A stretch of DNA of 64,000 nucleotides, from contig NZ_JAJHNP010000003.1 in NCBI RefSeq assembly GCF_020819595.1, positions 1-64,000 of the forward strand, written 5' to 3'. Shown piece by piece: positions 18,090 through 26,708 of the stretch. The DNA is from Streptomyces barringtoniae (GTDB taxonomy: Bacteria > Actinomycetota > Actinomycetes > Streptomycetales > Streptomycetaceae). The notes beneath the pieces were generated by a model that was not told where the DNA came from, did no database searches, and saw only the letters and a list, made by a program, of their open reading frames with translations. A program made the position numbers and the translations under genes. Every line of letters starts with the position of its first letter. Positions within the stretch are counted from its first letter, which is position 1.

Positions 18090-18989
18090 ATGCAGACTTC
18101 CCCCGCCGCCCCTGTCCCCTCCTGGACCGTGGGCGACATCACCGTCCAACGTATCGACGAGGTCCTCCTGCCGCCCGCGACCGGGCCGTGGCTGCTGCCC
18201 GACGCCACCCCGGAAGTGGTGGCCGGTCAAGGCTGGCTGCAGCCCCACTTCGCCGACCACCAGGGCATCCTGCGCCTCCACAGCCACAGCTTCGCGTTCG
18301 TCGTAGACGGGCTGCGTGTCCTCGTCGACACCGGCATCGGCAACGGCAAGCAGCGGGCCAACCCGGCCTGGCACAATCTGCAGACCGACTTCATGGAGCG
18401 CCTCACCGACGGCGGTTTCGCCCCGGACGCCGTCGACCTGGTGATCCTCACCCACCTGCACGCCGACCACGTCGGCTGGAACACGCGGGAAGTCAACGGC
18501 GAATGGGCCCCTTCCTTCCCCGGCGCCCGCTACCTCACCTCCCGCACGGAGCGGGAGTTCTGGGCGACGTACGACATGGACGAGCCGCGCGAGCAGATGT
18601 TCCGCGACTCCGTGATCCCGGTCGAGCAGGCGGGTCTACTGGATCTCGTCGACGTCCCGGCCGAGGGCGCGGAAATCGCCCCGGGCCTACGCCTGACGCC
18701 GACGCCCGGCCACACTCCCGGCCACGTCGCCGTCGAGCTGACCAGCGGGGGTGAGAGGGCACTGATCACCGGCGACTGCGTCCACCATCCGGTCCAGCTC
18801 GCCCACCCCGCCATCGGCGCCTGCGTCGACATCGACCCGCTGCAGTCGGAGGCCACGCGCCGCCAACTGCTCGGCTCCCTGGCCGACACGGACACCCTCG
18901 TCCTCGGCACCCACTTCCCGCCGCCCACCGCCGGCCTCGTGATCACAGCTGGGGACGCCTACCGGCTGCTGCCGGTTCCCGCAGCCTGA
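18090..18989 (+). CDS. MBL-fold metallo-hydrolase
   Basis: 299 residues from ATG 18090, with AGAGGA upstream. The metallo-beta-lactamase fold shows the zinc motif THLHADHVGW (residues 121-130), a downstream TPTPGHTPGHVAVEL and ITGDCVHHPVQLAHPA, and a terminal LVLGTHFPPPTAG. No signal peptide. Close in layout to quorum-quenching lactonase-like and methyl-parathion-hydrolase-like MBL proteins; the substrate cannot be told from sequence. It stands alone, followed by a perfect hairpin terminator. Confidence 0.9.
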   Translation: MQTSPAAPVPSWTVGDITVQRIDEVLLPPATGPWLLPDATPEVVAGQGWLQPHFADHQGILRLHSHSFAFVVDGLRVLVDTGIGNGKQRANPAWHNLQTDFMERLTDGGFAPDAVDLVILTHLHADHVGWNTREVNGEWAPSFPGARYLTSRTEREFWATYDMDEPREQMFRDSVIPVEQAGLLDLVDVPAEGAEIAPGLRLTPTPGHTPGHVAVELTSGGERALITGDCVHHPVQLAHPAIGACVDIDPLQSEATRRQLLGSLADTDTLVLGTHFPPPTAGLVITAGDAYRLLPVPAA

Positions 18990-19009
18990 CAGGCCGTCCT
19001 CCTCGCCCG

Positions 19010-19037
19010 TGTGCGGCCACCGCCCCGTGGCCGCACA
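19010..19037 (+). terminator. Hairpin terminator after the MBL-fold gene
   Basis: TGTGCGGCCAC (19010-19020) and GTGGCCGCACA (19027-19037) form a perfect 11-bp stem with a 6-base loop, 20 bases past the stop codon. It is also 110 bases past the end of the convergent SDR gene, so it may serve both. Confidence 0.6.
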
Positions 19038-19148
19038 GGTTTCGCCGGTTCCCACGTCTGGCGCAGCGTCGCCCACTTCTCGTCCGTTCGCGGGATCCTC
19101 CTGCCACGCCCCCGTCATCGCCGGAAGAGGCCTGAGGCACAGGCTTTT

Positions 19149-19988
19149 TCAGCCGAGCCACCCGCTGGTGACTGCCAGAACGGCCGAGCCGTCGAGGTCG
19201 GCCAGCTTGGTACCGGTGAAGCTGCGGGCCCACTGGGAGGTCTGGATGCGGAACGCGGGGCGGTCCGCGGTGAGTGCCTCCAGCAGCGGTTCGGCCGCCT
19301 CGGCCGCGGTCTGCGCCCCGGTGGACAGCTGCGGGACGGTGCGGTGGATGTACGCCTGGAGGGCAGATGCGTACGGTCCCGCGGCGGCAATCTCCGCCTC
19401 CAGGTCGAGACCGATGTTGTTGACGAACTCGGTTGCCACGCCTCCGGGTTCGACCACGGACACGGTCACGCCGACGGAGGCGGCCACGGGCGCCAGACTC
19501 TCCATGTACCCCTCGACAGCGAACTTGGCGGCGCAGTACGCCTCGTTGAATGGCTGGCCGACGACGCCGCCGACGCTGGTGACGGTGATCAGCCGGCCGC
19601 CCGAGGAGCGCAGGTGGGGGAAGACGGCCTTGGAGACGTTCAGGACGCCGAAGAAGTTGACCTCCATGACCTGGCGCACATCAGCGACGGACTCGTTCTC
19701 CAGCGTCCCGAGGTGACCGGTCCCCGCGTTGTTGATCACGGCGTCGAGGCGGCCGTAGTCGGCGATCACGCCGTCGATGGCAGTGGAGACGGAGTCCTCG
19801 TCGGTGACGTCGAGCTGCCGGATGTCCAGTTCCACCCCGGCCCGCGCGGCCGCCTCCCGCAGCGCATCGGCGCGGCCGGTGTTGCGCATGGTGGCTACGG
19901 TGCGCCAGCCGGACCGTGCGGCGGCGACGGCGGCGGCGAGGCCGATGCCGGAGGAGGTCCCGGTGATCAGAACAATTTTGGAGGACAT
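19149..19988 (-). CDS. Short-chain dehydrogenase/reductase
   Basis: 279 residues from ATG 19986-19988. Classical SDR: cofactor motif TGTSSGIG (10-17), INNAG (85-89), serine in TVTSVGG (Ser138) and YCAAK (Tyr151, Lys155). The R-rich loop TVATMRNTGRADAL after the second strand suggests NADP(H). The substrate is unknown. It is transcribed divergently from the MarR regulator at 20079, with an inverted repeat between them, so it is the likely target of that regulator. Confidence 0.92.
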   Translation of the reverse strand: MSSKIVLITGTSSGIGLAAAVAAARSGWRTVATMRNTGRADALREAAARAGVELDIRQLDVTDEDSVSTAIDGVIADYGRLDAVINNAGTGHLGTLENESVADVRQVMEVNFFGVLNVSKAVFPHLRSSGGRLITVTSVGGVVGQPFNEAYCAAKFAVEGYMESLAPVAASVGVTVSVVEPGGVATEFVNNIGLDLEAEIAAAGPYASALQAYIHRTVPQLSTGAQTAAEAAEPLLEALTADRPAFRIQTSQWARSFTGTKLADLDGSAVLAVTSGWLG

Positions 19989-20020
19989 GGTGGGCCTTTC
20001 GTCGAGCACCAATTTCCGTG

Positions 20021-20058
20021 CGTGTACACACACTCTAATCATTGTGTGTGCGTACACG
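20021..20058. promoter_or_regulatory. Operator: GTGTAC inverted repeat between SDR and MarR genes
   Basis: CGTGTACACACAC (20021-20033) faces GTGTGTGCGTACACG (20044-20058) in the 90-base divergent intergenic region. Arm length and position fit a MarR dimer site controlling both genes. Confidence 0.7.
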
Positions 20059-20078
20059 CAAACGGCTATGATCGGCCC

Positions 20079-20543
20079 ATGGCGACGAGGAAGCTCACCC
20101 AGGCGGAGATGTCCGAGGCCGACTACGCCTTCTACGGACTGGTCTGGGCCGGAACCGTACTCACCGAACGCGTCGACCGCGCCCTGACCCGGGCCCACGA
20201 TCTGCCCGTCTCCTGGTTCGAGGTGCTGCTGTGGCTCGCCAACAGCACCGAGCCGGTCGCCGCCTCGGTCCTCGGCAACAGCACGATGCTCAGCCGCAGC
20301 CAGGTCTCCCGCGTCCTCGACAACCTCCAGGCGCGCGGGGTGGTCACCCGCACCCCGTCTCGCACGGACGCGCGTTCCGTGGAGGTCGCGCTCACCCCGG
20401 AAGGCCGCCGCCTGTTCGAAGAGGCCGACGCGACCCGGCGCGCCTGCCTGGCCCCGGTCTTCACGGACGTCCTCGACCAGCGGGACCTCGAGGCTCTCGG
20501 CGCGGTATGGCGCAAGCTGAAGGCCCACAAGGACGTCCAGTAA
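20079..20543 (+). CDS. MarR-family transcriptional regulator
   Basis: 154 residues from ATG 20079. MarR winged helix: LPVSWFEVLLWLANS, the recognition segment STMLSRSQVSRVLDNLQARG and the wing VTRTPSRTDARSVEVALTPEG. Flanking helices provide the dimer interface. The divergent SDR gene and the shared palindrome at 20021-20058 indicate local control of the SDR and of itself. The effector is unknown. Confidence 0.92.
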   Translation: MATRKLTQAEMSEADYAFYGLVWAGTVLTERVDRALTRAHDLPVSWFEVLLWLANSTEPVAASVLGNSTMLSRSQVSRVLDNLQARGVVTRTPSRTDARSVEVALTPEGRRLFEEADATRRACLAPVFTDVLDQRDLEALGAVWRKLKAHKDVQ

Positions 20544-21017
20544 CGCTCAGCAACCCTCAGTAACGCCCCGGCTCAAAACAGGAGAAGATCACCGCCGTCC
20601 GTTGGTTGCGGCCAAGGCGCCCACGGGCGACAGGGTCCCCGGGTGGAAGAACTGGCGCGGGACGAGTCGGTCGTCCTGACGGACCGCGACCAGCCTGATC
20701 TCAATGAGGCCAGGCCCGCAGCGGCACGCCTCAGTAGGTGGCAGGTCAAAGAATGGTGCGTGCGCCTGGTTCGCGAGGCCCTCGGGATGATCGCTGCGGC
20801 AGACTCAGATCCATGGCCACGAGCACCGCTCCGGGGCTGATGGAGTGATGTGCCCCGGCTTACGTGGGTGCGAGCATGCCGAGTGCGGAGGGCCGGCGTT
20901 GCCCGTCGTAGAAGTGCCCGGCCAGGTAGACCGGGCCCCGCGTGTGCGCTCAGGCCGGCCCCCGCCGCCGTCGGCCACCCGCCTTCCCCGGCGGCGCCAC
21001 GGCCGACCACACGCGTC
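20544..21017. other. Stretch without an intact gene
   Basis: Minus-strand reading gives short coding-like scraps such as PRQFFHPGTLSPVGALAATN near 20590-20660 and YLAGHFYDGQRRPSALGMLA near 20860-20940. I cannot assign either to a family. Probably decayed sequence downstream of the broken hydrolase. Confidence 0.35.
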
Positions 21018-22190
21018 TCACGGGAGGAACGACACCTCGGGAAAGGCTGCGGACGGACCGTCGAGCAGGCACCCCCGGCGGTGCCGCAGATGCAGGTCGA
21101 AGAAGGCGCGCGGGTACGCCTGCTGGATCCGCAGCGCCCGCACCGGCTCGAGCTGCCGATCCAGCCCCGCAGGTCCTCGTCGCTCATCCCGGTCGCCTTC
21201 GCCAGCTGCGGGACCAGCACCTGGGCGTCACAGTACGACGAGTGGACCGCGCCCTCGGCCCGCACATTGAGCCGCCATCCCGTGAGATGCGACCAGAACT
21301 CCGCGACGCTCGGCTCCTCGGCCCGGGTGAACACGGCGGTCATCATCATGAGCGGCCGGTCCAGATCGGTGGTGATCGTCGGCTCCATCGGGCCGTCGAA
21401 GCTCAGTCCGGCTCTCACTCGCCGGTCCTCCAGCATGACCAGGGCGGCCGCCGTTCCGGCCTTCGACCAGCCGAACATTCCGATGCGGTCCAGGTCCACG
21501 GCACCGCACAGACCGGCCGGCAGCGGCCGGTGCTCGGCGTCGGGGTTGCGTCCGGCGCCGAGGTCCTCGACCCGGTCGAGCACGAACCGGATGTCCCTCG
21601 CGAAGTCCGCCGGCCCCAGCGCGTACCGCGGGTCGCGGAGCGGGACGACAACCAGACCCGTCGGGAAACTCGCTGAACGTATCGCCCGTGTGGTCCACCG
21701 TAATCACCACATATCCATGGCTGGCCAGCTCTTGCACGACGACAGTGGTGTCGGACCGGTGGTCGTGGGCGCCGTGCGAGAACACGACGACGGGCAGCCG
21801 CCCGCCCGCGTGCCCCACCGGAGCGCCCTCGTGACCGGCCGTGAGCGGCGCGAGCGCGGCGTCGGCGGGGAACCCCAGCGCGGCGAGAAGCGCCTGCAGC
21901 GGAGCGGCTTGCTTCCAGGGCGCGCGCGGGTACCGGTCCACGTCCCTGGCGGGATACCGAACGCCGACCACCAACTCGCGGTGCCCGCCCGGCCCGGCCG
22001 CCGGGTCCGGACGTGAATCGTCCACAAGGTGCAGCGACATCGTGCCCACAGAATACGGCCCGGTGGGCATGGGAAGGGTGGGTCGCACCGAGCCCGGAGC
22101 GGTCGGGGCGCCCCACGCGGGGCGCGCTACACCGAGCGGCACAGCGACGCCGGCTGCCAGCGTGGCGCCCAGCAGGTGACGGCGTGTCAT
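21018..22190 (-). pseudogene. Tat-exported alpha/beta hydrolase (lipase-like), frameshifted
   Basis: Starts at ATG 22188-22190 (or 22214) with a twin-arginine signal MTRRHLLGATLAAGVAVPLG. The first frame reaches LPVVVFSHGAHDHRSDTTVV and VITVDHTGDTFSEFPDG. It is then lost near 21660; the next frame reads DLDRIGMFGWSKAGTAAALV, with the nucleophile GWSKAG. A second shift near 21150 leads to LEPVRALRIQQAYPRAFFDL and the natural end FPEVSFLP with TGA at 21018-21020. It resembles PAF-acetylhydrolase/dienelactone-hydrolase-like secreted lipases of Streptomyces. Two indels destroy it. Confidence 0.75.
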
Positions 22191-22257
22191 TCCATCGCGG
22201 TTGTCCGCGTCCATGGCGAACGCTGTCATGCGAGCAATCCGAGTACATCCGACCACC

Positions 22258-22284
22258 GGTTGCATGTCCGCCGGACATGCAACC
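22258..22284. promoter_or_regulatory. Perfect 12-bp inverted repeat upstream of the broken hydrolase
   Basis: GGTTGCATGTCC (22258-22269) and GGACATGCAACC (22273-22284) are perfect complements across a 3-base spacer, about 45-70 bases upstream of the hydrolase start. It looks like a TetR/GntR-type operator that survived the decay of the gene. Confidence 0.55.
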
Positions 22285-22506
22285 ACAGGCGTAGGTATGG
22301 GGGTTGAGTGTCTGAAGTGCTGTGCCTGGCGTAGCTGGTCCAGATCGCCTACCGGGCCGGGCAGCGGCTTCCCGAGGATGACACCAACAGGTGTGCGCCG
22401 GTGGTGCCGCTGCCGGCGGCCGCCGTGGCCTTCTGCGTGATGGGACCTGGTGGGCGAGCGCGGGGCGGGAGAGGGCAGCCTCGCCGAGGAGCTGCCAGAG
22501 GAGCTG

Positions 22507-23022
22507 TCAGCTGAGCCCGTCGGCCGCCGTCTTGTAGGCCGCGGCCTGCGCCGGGGTCAGGTAGTGGGAGACGCGCACGAGTACGGTGCCGTGGACGTAG
22601 TCGTATTCGGCGAGCGCCGGCATCGACTTGGTGACGGCCTGGATGTACTTGGCGCGGGTGGCAGCGTCCGCCGGGTCTGCGAAGACCTCGACGGCGCCCC
22701 CGCGGTCGACGTCACCAGGCTTGGTGCCTTCGACGTCGGCCGCCTTGATCCGCGAGTCCGAAAACGTGACCTTCGACGTGTACTGGCCCGGCCTGCCCAA
22801 CAGGTGGTTCGGGTCGTCGTCCGCGGTGACCGTGCCGGACAGCTTCGCCGAGCTGACGCTGGCAGCGATCTTCTGGAATGCCGACTGCGCTGTCAGCGGC
22901 GTGCTCGCTGCGGCGCTCGAACCGGCCTTCCCGTTGTCCACGGGCTTCGGCTTGTCGGACGGCCCACAGGCAGCAAGCCCGGCGAGCAGGACGGCGGCGA
23001 TGGGCATGATGGTGCGGCGCAT
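22507..23022 (-). CDS. LppX/LprG-like lipoprotein (hypothetical)
   Basis: 171 residues from ATG 23020-23022 behind GAGGGGG. The lipoprotein signal peptide MRRTIMPIAAVLLAGLAAC has a lipobox LAAC. A low-complexity linker follows, then FQKIAASVSSAKLSGTV, PGQYTSKVTFSDSRIKAADV and VRVSHYLTPAQAAAYKTAAD. No enzyme motif is visible, and the fold is probably a small alpha-beta ligand-binding domain. Membrane-anchored at the outer face. Monocistronic as far as can be seen. Confidence 0.75.
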   Translation of the reverse strand: MRRTIMPIAAVLLAGLAACGPSDKPKPVDNGKAGSSAAASTPLTAQSAFQKIAASVSSAKLSGTVTADDDPNHLLGRPGQYTSKVTFSDSRIKAADVEGTKPGDVDRGGAVEVFADPADAATRAKYIQAVTKSMPALAEYDYVHGTVLVRVSHYLTPAQAAAYKTAADGLS

Positions 23023-23236
23023 GAGGCCCCCTCGGTGGTGCTGATGGTACGTGTGGCCAGAGTGGCAGCCGGGGACGGAGTGTGTGCGGTTGTTGTCGGA
23101 CTGTGACGGTCCGTGCAGGTTCGTATCCGTACCCTGCCGATCGTGACGCGCCTTCGAGACTCGCGCGCGTGGGTCACACATCTGGGATTGGAAGTCCGGG
23201 CTGTCAACGGACGACCGCGCAGCCATCGTCAACACC

Positions 23237-23530
23237 GTGATCGCCGCCATCTCCTGGCTACTCGTAGCCGTCGCCGGCGTGGTCGCCCTCCTCGCCTCCT
23301 CGACGCCAGCGGACGCTCCGACCTCCAGATCGAGGCGACTTTCAACTTCAGCTTCCCGAACGAGCCCGTGCTCCTTGCCGCCGACGCCGGGACACCCGAG
23401 CAGCGCCGACAGGTTGAGCCGTACAAGCAGGTATCGACGACCGTCACGATCAACCAACACCAGCCTGTACGCCGTCAAGAACCCAGGCGTGCGCATCGAA
23501 CTCGAAGGACTGCGTGGCATCGGCAAAGCA
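23237..23530 (+). pseudogene. Small membrane protein, frameshifted
   Basis: GTG at about 23237 opens IAAISWLLVAVAGVVALLAS, one membrane span. The continuation is in a second frame (SDLQIEATFNFSFPNEPVLL and VEPYKQVSTTVTIN) and then a third (NTSLYAVKNPGVRIELEGLR). The pieces together read like a single-pass protein with an extracytoplasmic beta domain. At least two indels are needed. No family recognised. Confidence 0.4.
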
Positions 23531-23701
23531 TCGCGCCAGTTCTCACCCGTATGCCGGTCCGTATCCTCGCCCAAGGCGCGTATGACGCCTACGCCGACGA
23601 ACGGAAAGTCCGACTCGGCATAGAGCCGCCAGCCACTGCCGCATGACAGACGAAGCCCCGCCCCCGGACCGCGCGGGTCTGGAAGCGGGGCGAGACGGGC
23701 G

Positions 23702-23733
23702 AGCCCCGGCCGGTGGATGCACTGGCCGGGGCT
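23702..23733. terminator. Hairpin terminator downstream of the cold-shock gene
   Basis: AGCCCCGGCC (23702-23711) and GGCCGGGGCT (23724-23733) form a perfect 10-bp stem 14 bases beyond the csp stop codon. It can work in both directions. Confidence 0.6.
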
Positions 23734-23747
23734 TCTTCGTGGCGTCG

Positions 23748-23951
23748 TCAGGCGGGGCGGATGTGCTCCGCCTGGGGGCCCTTCTGGCCCTGCGTGATGT
23801 CGAAGGTCACCTTCTGGCCTTCCTGCAGCTCCCGGAAGCCCTGGGCGTCGATGTTCGAGTAGTGGGCGAAGACGTCGGGGCCACCGCCGTCCTGCTCGAT
23901 GAAGCCGAAGCCCTTTTCCGCGTTGAACCACTTCACCGTGCCTGTAGCCAT
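23748..23951 (-). CDS. Cold-shock domain protein (CspA family)
   Basis: 67 residues from ATG 23949-23951 with AAGGAG upstream. Complete cold-shock domain: [12 protein letters not shown] (RNP1, residues 7-18) and DVFAHYSNI (RNP2, 26-34), with a typical RNP2 variant of the Streptomyces SC7.0 type rather than VFVHFSAI. It binds single-stranded RNA/DNA and acts as an RNA chaperone. Flanked by a terminator on each side, including one in its own leader region (24042-24070). Confidence 0.95.
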   Translation of the reverse strand: MATGTVKWFNAEKGFGFIEQDGGGPDVFAHYSNIDAQGFRELQEGQKVTFDITQGQKGPQAEHIRPA

Positions 23952-24041
23952 GTGCCTGTCTCCTTCGAGGGACTTGTATCGGACCCCGCACCGCGCGGGA
24001 TCCGGAGGTGATCGCCCTGGTCCGGAGAGGCGTTGAACAGC

Positions 24042-24070
24042 AAAAACGCCCGTGACTGCGATCACGGGCG
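24042..24070 (-). terminator. Intrinsic terminator with T-tract upstream of csp
   Basis: On the minus strand CGCCCGTG and CACGGGCG form an 8-bp perfect stem (24047-24070) with an 8-base loop, followed by TTTTT (24042-24046). T-tracts are rare in Streptomyces terminators. It lies about 95 bases upstream of the csp start on the same strand. Confidence 0.6.
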
Positions 24071-24289
24071 AACGGGACTTCGGAACCACGACTGCTGATC
24101 ACCACGCTACACCGGCTGGTGTGACTCGGCCACTGGAACACGAAGTTGGCCTGGTCCGGCTCCGTTCGTCGCCGCTCAAATCCCGACGTCGGCTACTGTC
24201 GGCGACGGCTGAACACTGGTTCTGGATCACTTTCCGGGCCAGGGCCACGAAAGTCACCACGATCGCGATCACGAACGGCTTCGCGCCGC

Positions 24290-24440
24290 GAGAAGGATCC
24301 TCTTGCGGAGCAAGTCGAAGTTGGCGCGGCCGATCATCCGCCGCTTGATGATCATGATCTTGTTGTCGGGGGCCTTCGACGGCGCCGGAGCTGTAGCGCA
24401 GGCTGAGCCCGGCGACCACGGCGTCCGTGATCGGGCCCCT
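24290..24440 (-). mobile_element. ISL3-family transposase C-terminal remnant
   Basis: Two frames give VVAGLSLRYSSGAVEG and NKIMIIKRRMIGRANFDLLR KRIL, the characteristic end of ISL3 transposases (YSSGxVEGxxNxIKxxKRxMxGRAxFxLLRxR). The break between them is a frameshift near 24370. Everything upstream of it is gone. Confidence 0.65.
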
Positions 24441-24530
24441 CTTCGGGGCGAACGCGCCGGATGAGGTGCTGGCCCATCTCCCATATTCGACTGCTCCAGG
24501 TCATGCGTGTCTGTGTGCCGCGGAACAGAC

Positions 24531-25277
24531 TCAGCAGGACGATGCGGGAGCTGTGACTACGGACGGATGGACTGCGTCGGAGCCGGGGACGGAGCGGGTG
24601 ATGCGGTAGCACTGGCTCGCCGTTCCGTCGTGGCTGGAGATCAGCACGGAGACCGACACCGTGCCGTCCCTCCGCGCCACGCCTTTGACGGTGAAGGTCC
24701 GAAGTGTTCCGGCGGGGTCGAGGGCCTTCTGTACTCCAGTGCGGGTCAGTTCGCGCACGTCGATCCCCTCGATCCGCGTCCCGGCCAGCCGGGACAGGTA
24801 ACCGATGTCCGTGGCGGGCCTGCACACGTCGTCGTCCCGCACGGTCACCTTCGGCATCCACGTCTGGGCGTGCGGGCGGCTGTAGGTGAAGTCGAGGCAC
24901 CGGCTCACGGCGTTACCCCCTCCACCCGGAATGACCCCCACCGTCTCGTACCCGACCTGCTTGGACAGGCGGGCCGTGAACTCGCGGCGGGACGTGTCGT
25001 ATGTGATCAGCGGGGCTCCGGTGCGCCTCCAGATCACACCGGTCAGCCTGTCGACATCGCTGGAGTGGCTCGCATTGAGCGACCGGGCCGTGCTGTCGGC
25101 CGCGTTGCCGGCTTGCTGGAGGATCGACGACACGGCTCTTTGCCTGCGTTCGCTGTTGACTTTTCCGGCGTGCCAGTCGGAGTAGCACAGCCAGGAGAGG
25201 CCAGATGCCAGGATGAGGACCAACCCGATCAATATCGCCAGACAGCCGGTGGTCATGGAGCGGTTGATCCGCTCCAT
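24531..25277 (-). CDS. Single-span membrane protein (hypothetical)
   Basis: 248 residues from ATG 25275-25277, or 241 from ATG 25254-25256. Residues near 10-33 form one membrane span (CLAILIGLVLILASGLSWLC). The rest is an extracytoplasmic domain with SSILQQAGNAADSTARSL, LITYDTSRREFTARLSKQVG and four cysteines downstream (RCLDF, DDVCRP, SQCYRI, final SSC), plausible disulphide partners. No family is recognised. Both possible start codons lie inside a perfect palindrome (25247-25285), suggesting control at translation or by a DNA-binding repressor. The left end of the IS5 element begins 37 bases upstream. Confidence 0.65.
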   Translation of the reverse strand: MERINRSMTTGCLAILIGLVLILASGLSWLCYSDWHAGKVNSERRQRAVSSILQQAGNAADSTARSLNASHSSDVDRLTGVIWRRTGAPLITYDTSRREFTARLSKQVGYETVGVIPGGGGNAVSRCLDFTYSRPHAQTWMPKVTVRDDDVCRPATDIGYLSRLAGTRIEGIDVRELTRTGVQKALDPAGTLRTFTVKGVARRDGTVSVSVLISSHDGTASQCYRITRSVPGSDAVHPSVVTAPASSC

Positions 25278-25285
25278 GACCACCG
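25247..25285. promoter_or_regulatory. Perfect 17-bp inverted repeat covering two start codons
   Basis: The arms 25247-25263 and 25269-25285 are exact complements around the 5-base loop TTGAT. Each arm contains CATGG/CCATG, i.e. one of the two ATG codons of the minus-strand membrane-protein gene. In RNA this would be a very stable hairpin hiding the start codons; in DNA it would be a repressor palindrome. Confidence 0.7.
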
Positions 25286-25390
25286 AACCGCCCTGGCCGC
25301 CAGGTTGCACTAGGGTCTGTCCCTTCGATCTTGCTGAATGTCACGGAAACCTGGTCGAGTTCATCCCGGACGGGCCGTACTCTGGCCAGC

Positions 25391-25720
25391 ATGGCCCACG
25401 CGAAGACCTCCTATGTCTGCCTGCCCTGTCGGGCCTCCTACAAGCAGCCTTACCTCGGTGACCACGACCGGCTCTGCCCGCGCTGTGCCGAGCCGTTGAT
25501 CCATGTGGGTTCCGCCTTCGCGCCGCCGCGGCGGCGCGACACCGCTGCCTGGCGGACCCTGTCGGTACTTTTGAATGCCGGTGTCCGCTTCCACAAGAGT
25601 TGCTGTGGCGGCCCTGGCTATCGTCCGCGCACACTCAGCGAGGTGCGCGAGCGAATGGCATACGCGCGAAAGACCGGTGAACCGTTCGCGCGTGCATTGG
25701 TGCGCCACGAGCTGCCGTAG
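25391..25720 (+). CDS. Zinc-ribbon-like protein inside the IS5 element
   Basis: 109 residues from ATG 25391. Two cysteine pairs, VCLPCRASY and LCPRCAEPL, form a likely zinc ribbon. The rest reads HVGSAFAPPRRRDTAAWRTL, SCCGGPGYRPRTLSEVRERM and ARALVRHELP. It resembles a small conserved Streptomyces protein, sometimes labelled by databases with an unrelated metabolic name; the real role is unknown. It lies between the left inverted repeat of the IS and the transposase, so it is either a passenger or ancestral DNA trapped between IS ends. Confidence 0.7.
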   Translation: MAHAKTSYVCLPCRASYKQPYLGDHDRLCPRCAEPLIHVGSAFAPPRRRDTAAWRTLSVLLNAGVRFHKSCCGGPGYRPRTLSEVRERMAYARKTGEPFARALVRHELP

Positions 25721-25776
25721 CCCTTGGCGCAACAGAGCAGCCATGCGTGTCCGGTCATCTGACCCGTTAGCTTGGT

Positions 25777-26708
25777 ATGACTGGTCGCGGTGATCTGACG
25801 GACGAGGAGTGGGCTTGCTTGAAGCCGCTTCTACCGGTGAGCAACGGGCGTTGCGGCAGGTGGCGGGATCACCGGCAGGTGATCAACGGGGTTCTGCATC
25901 GGGTGCGGACCGGGGTGCAGTGGCGTGACCTGCCTGAGAGGTTCGGCCCGTGGAAGACCGTGCACAAGAGGCATCTGCAGTGGTCGGCGGACGGCACGTG
26001 GGAGCGACTCCTGCAGCAAGTCCAGGCCGCCGCAGACGCCGAGGGATCCATCGACTGGGACATCTCCATCGACTCCGCGGTGATGCGCGCCCATCAGCAC
26101 GCCGCCGGCGCCCGAAAGGCCCCGCCGCCAGCCGTCTCAAAGGGGGCGATGGCGACGGGACACCAGATCGATCCGGCGTGGACGAGCCTGCTCGGCCACC
26201 TGGAGGAGGTGGTGCTGCACATGAGGGCCTAGGCCGCTCGCGCGGCGGGTTCACCACCAAGGTCCACCTGAGCGCCGACGGCCGGTGCCGCCCGCTGTCC
26301 CTGGTGGTTACGCCCGGACAGCGAGCGGACTGCACCCAGTTCGAGCCGGTCATGGAGAAGATCCGTGTCCCGCGCATCGGTGCCGGCAGGCCCCGTATCC
26401 GCCCGGACAGCGTCAGCGCCGATAGGGCCTACAGCAACCGCCGCACGCGGTCCTACCTCCGCAAACGAGGTATCCAGCACGTCATTCCGGAGAAGGCCGA
26501 CCAGGCAGCCAACCGCGTCAAGCGTGGTTCGCATGGCGGCCGGCCTCCCGGCTTCGACAAGGAGCGGTACAAAAAGCGCAACGTCGTCGAGCGGGCAATC
26601 AACAAGCTCAAGGGCTTCCGAGCTGTGGCGACCCGTTATGACAAGCGAGGACACGTGTTCCTCGGCACCGTGACCTTCGCGGCCGTCATCATCTGGCTCC
26701 GATCATGA
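25777..26708 (+). CDS. IS5-family transposase made from two frames by -1 frameshift
   Basis: The first frame (25777-26232) encodes LTDEEWACLKPLLPVSNGRC, VINGVLHRVRTGVQWRDLPE and the DDE-region start DWDISIDSAVMRAHQHAAGA. The second frame, -1 relative to it and open to TGA 26706-26708, encodes GLGRSRGGFTTKVHLSADGR, DRAYSNRRTRSYLRKRGI, YKKRNVVERAINKLKGFRAV and the end FAAVIIWLRS. A canonical slippery heptamer A_AAG_GGG, in the correct phase, lies at 26139-26145 in the overlap. Many IS5 relatives of the IS427 type use exactly this arrangement, so the element may be functional. No internal stop is seen in the second frame. Confidence 0.85.
26139..26145 (+). promoter_or_regulatory. Slippery heptamer for -1 frameshifting in the transposase
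   Basis: AAAGGGG read in phase as A_AAG_GGG fits the X_XXY_YYZ rule and sits in the overlap of the two transposase frames, whose relation is -1. Confidence 0.5.
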
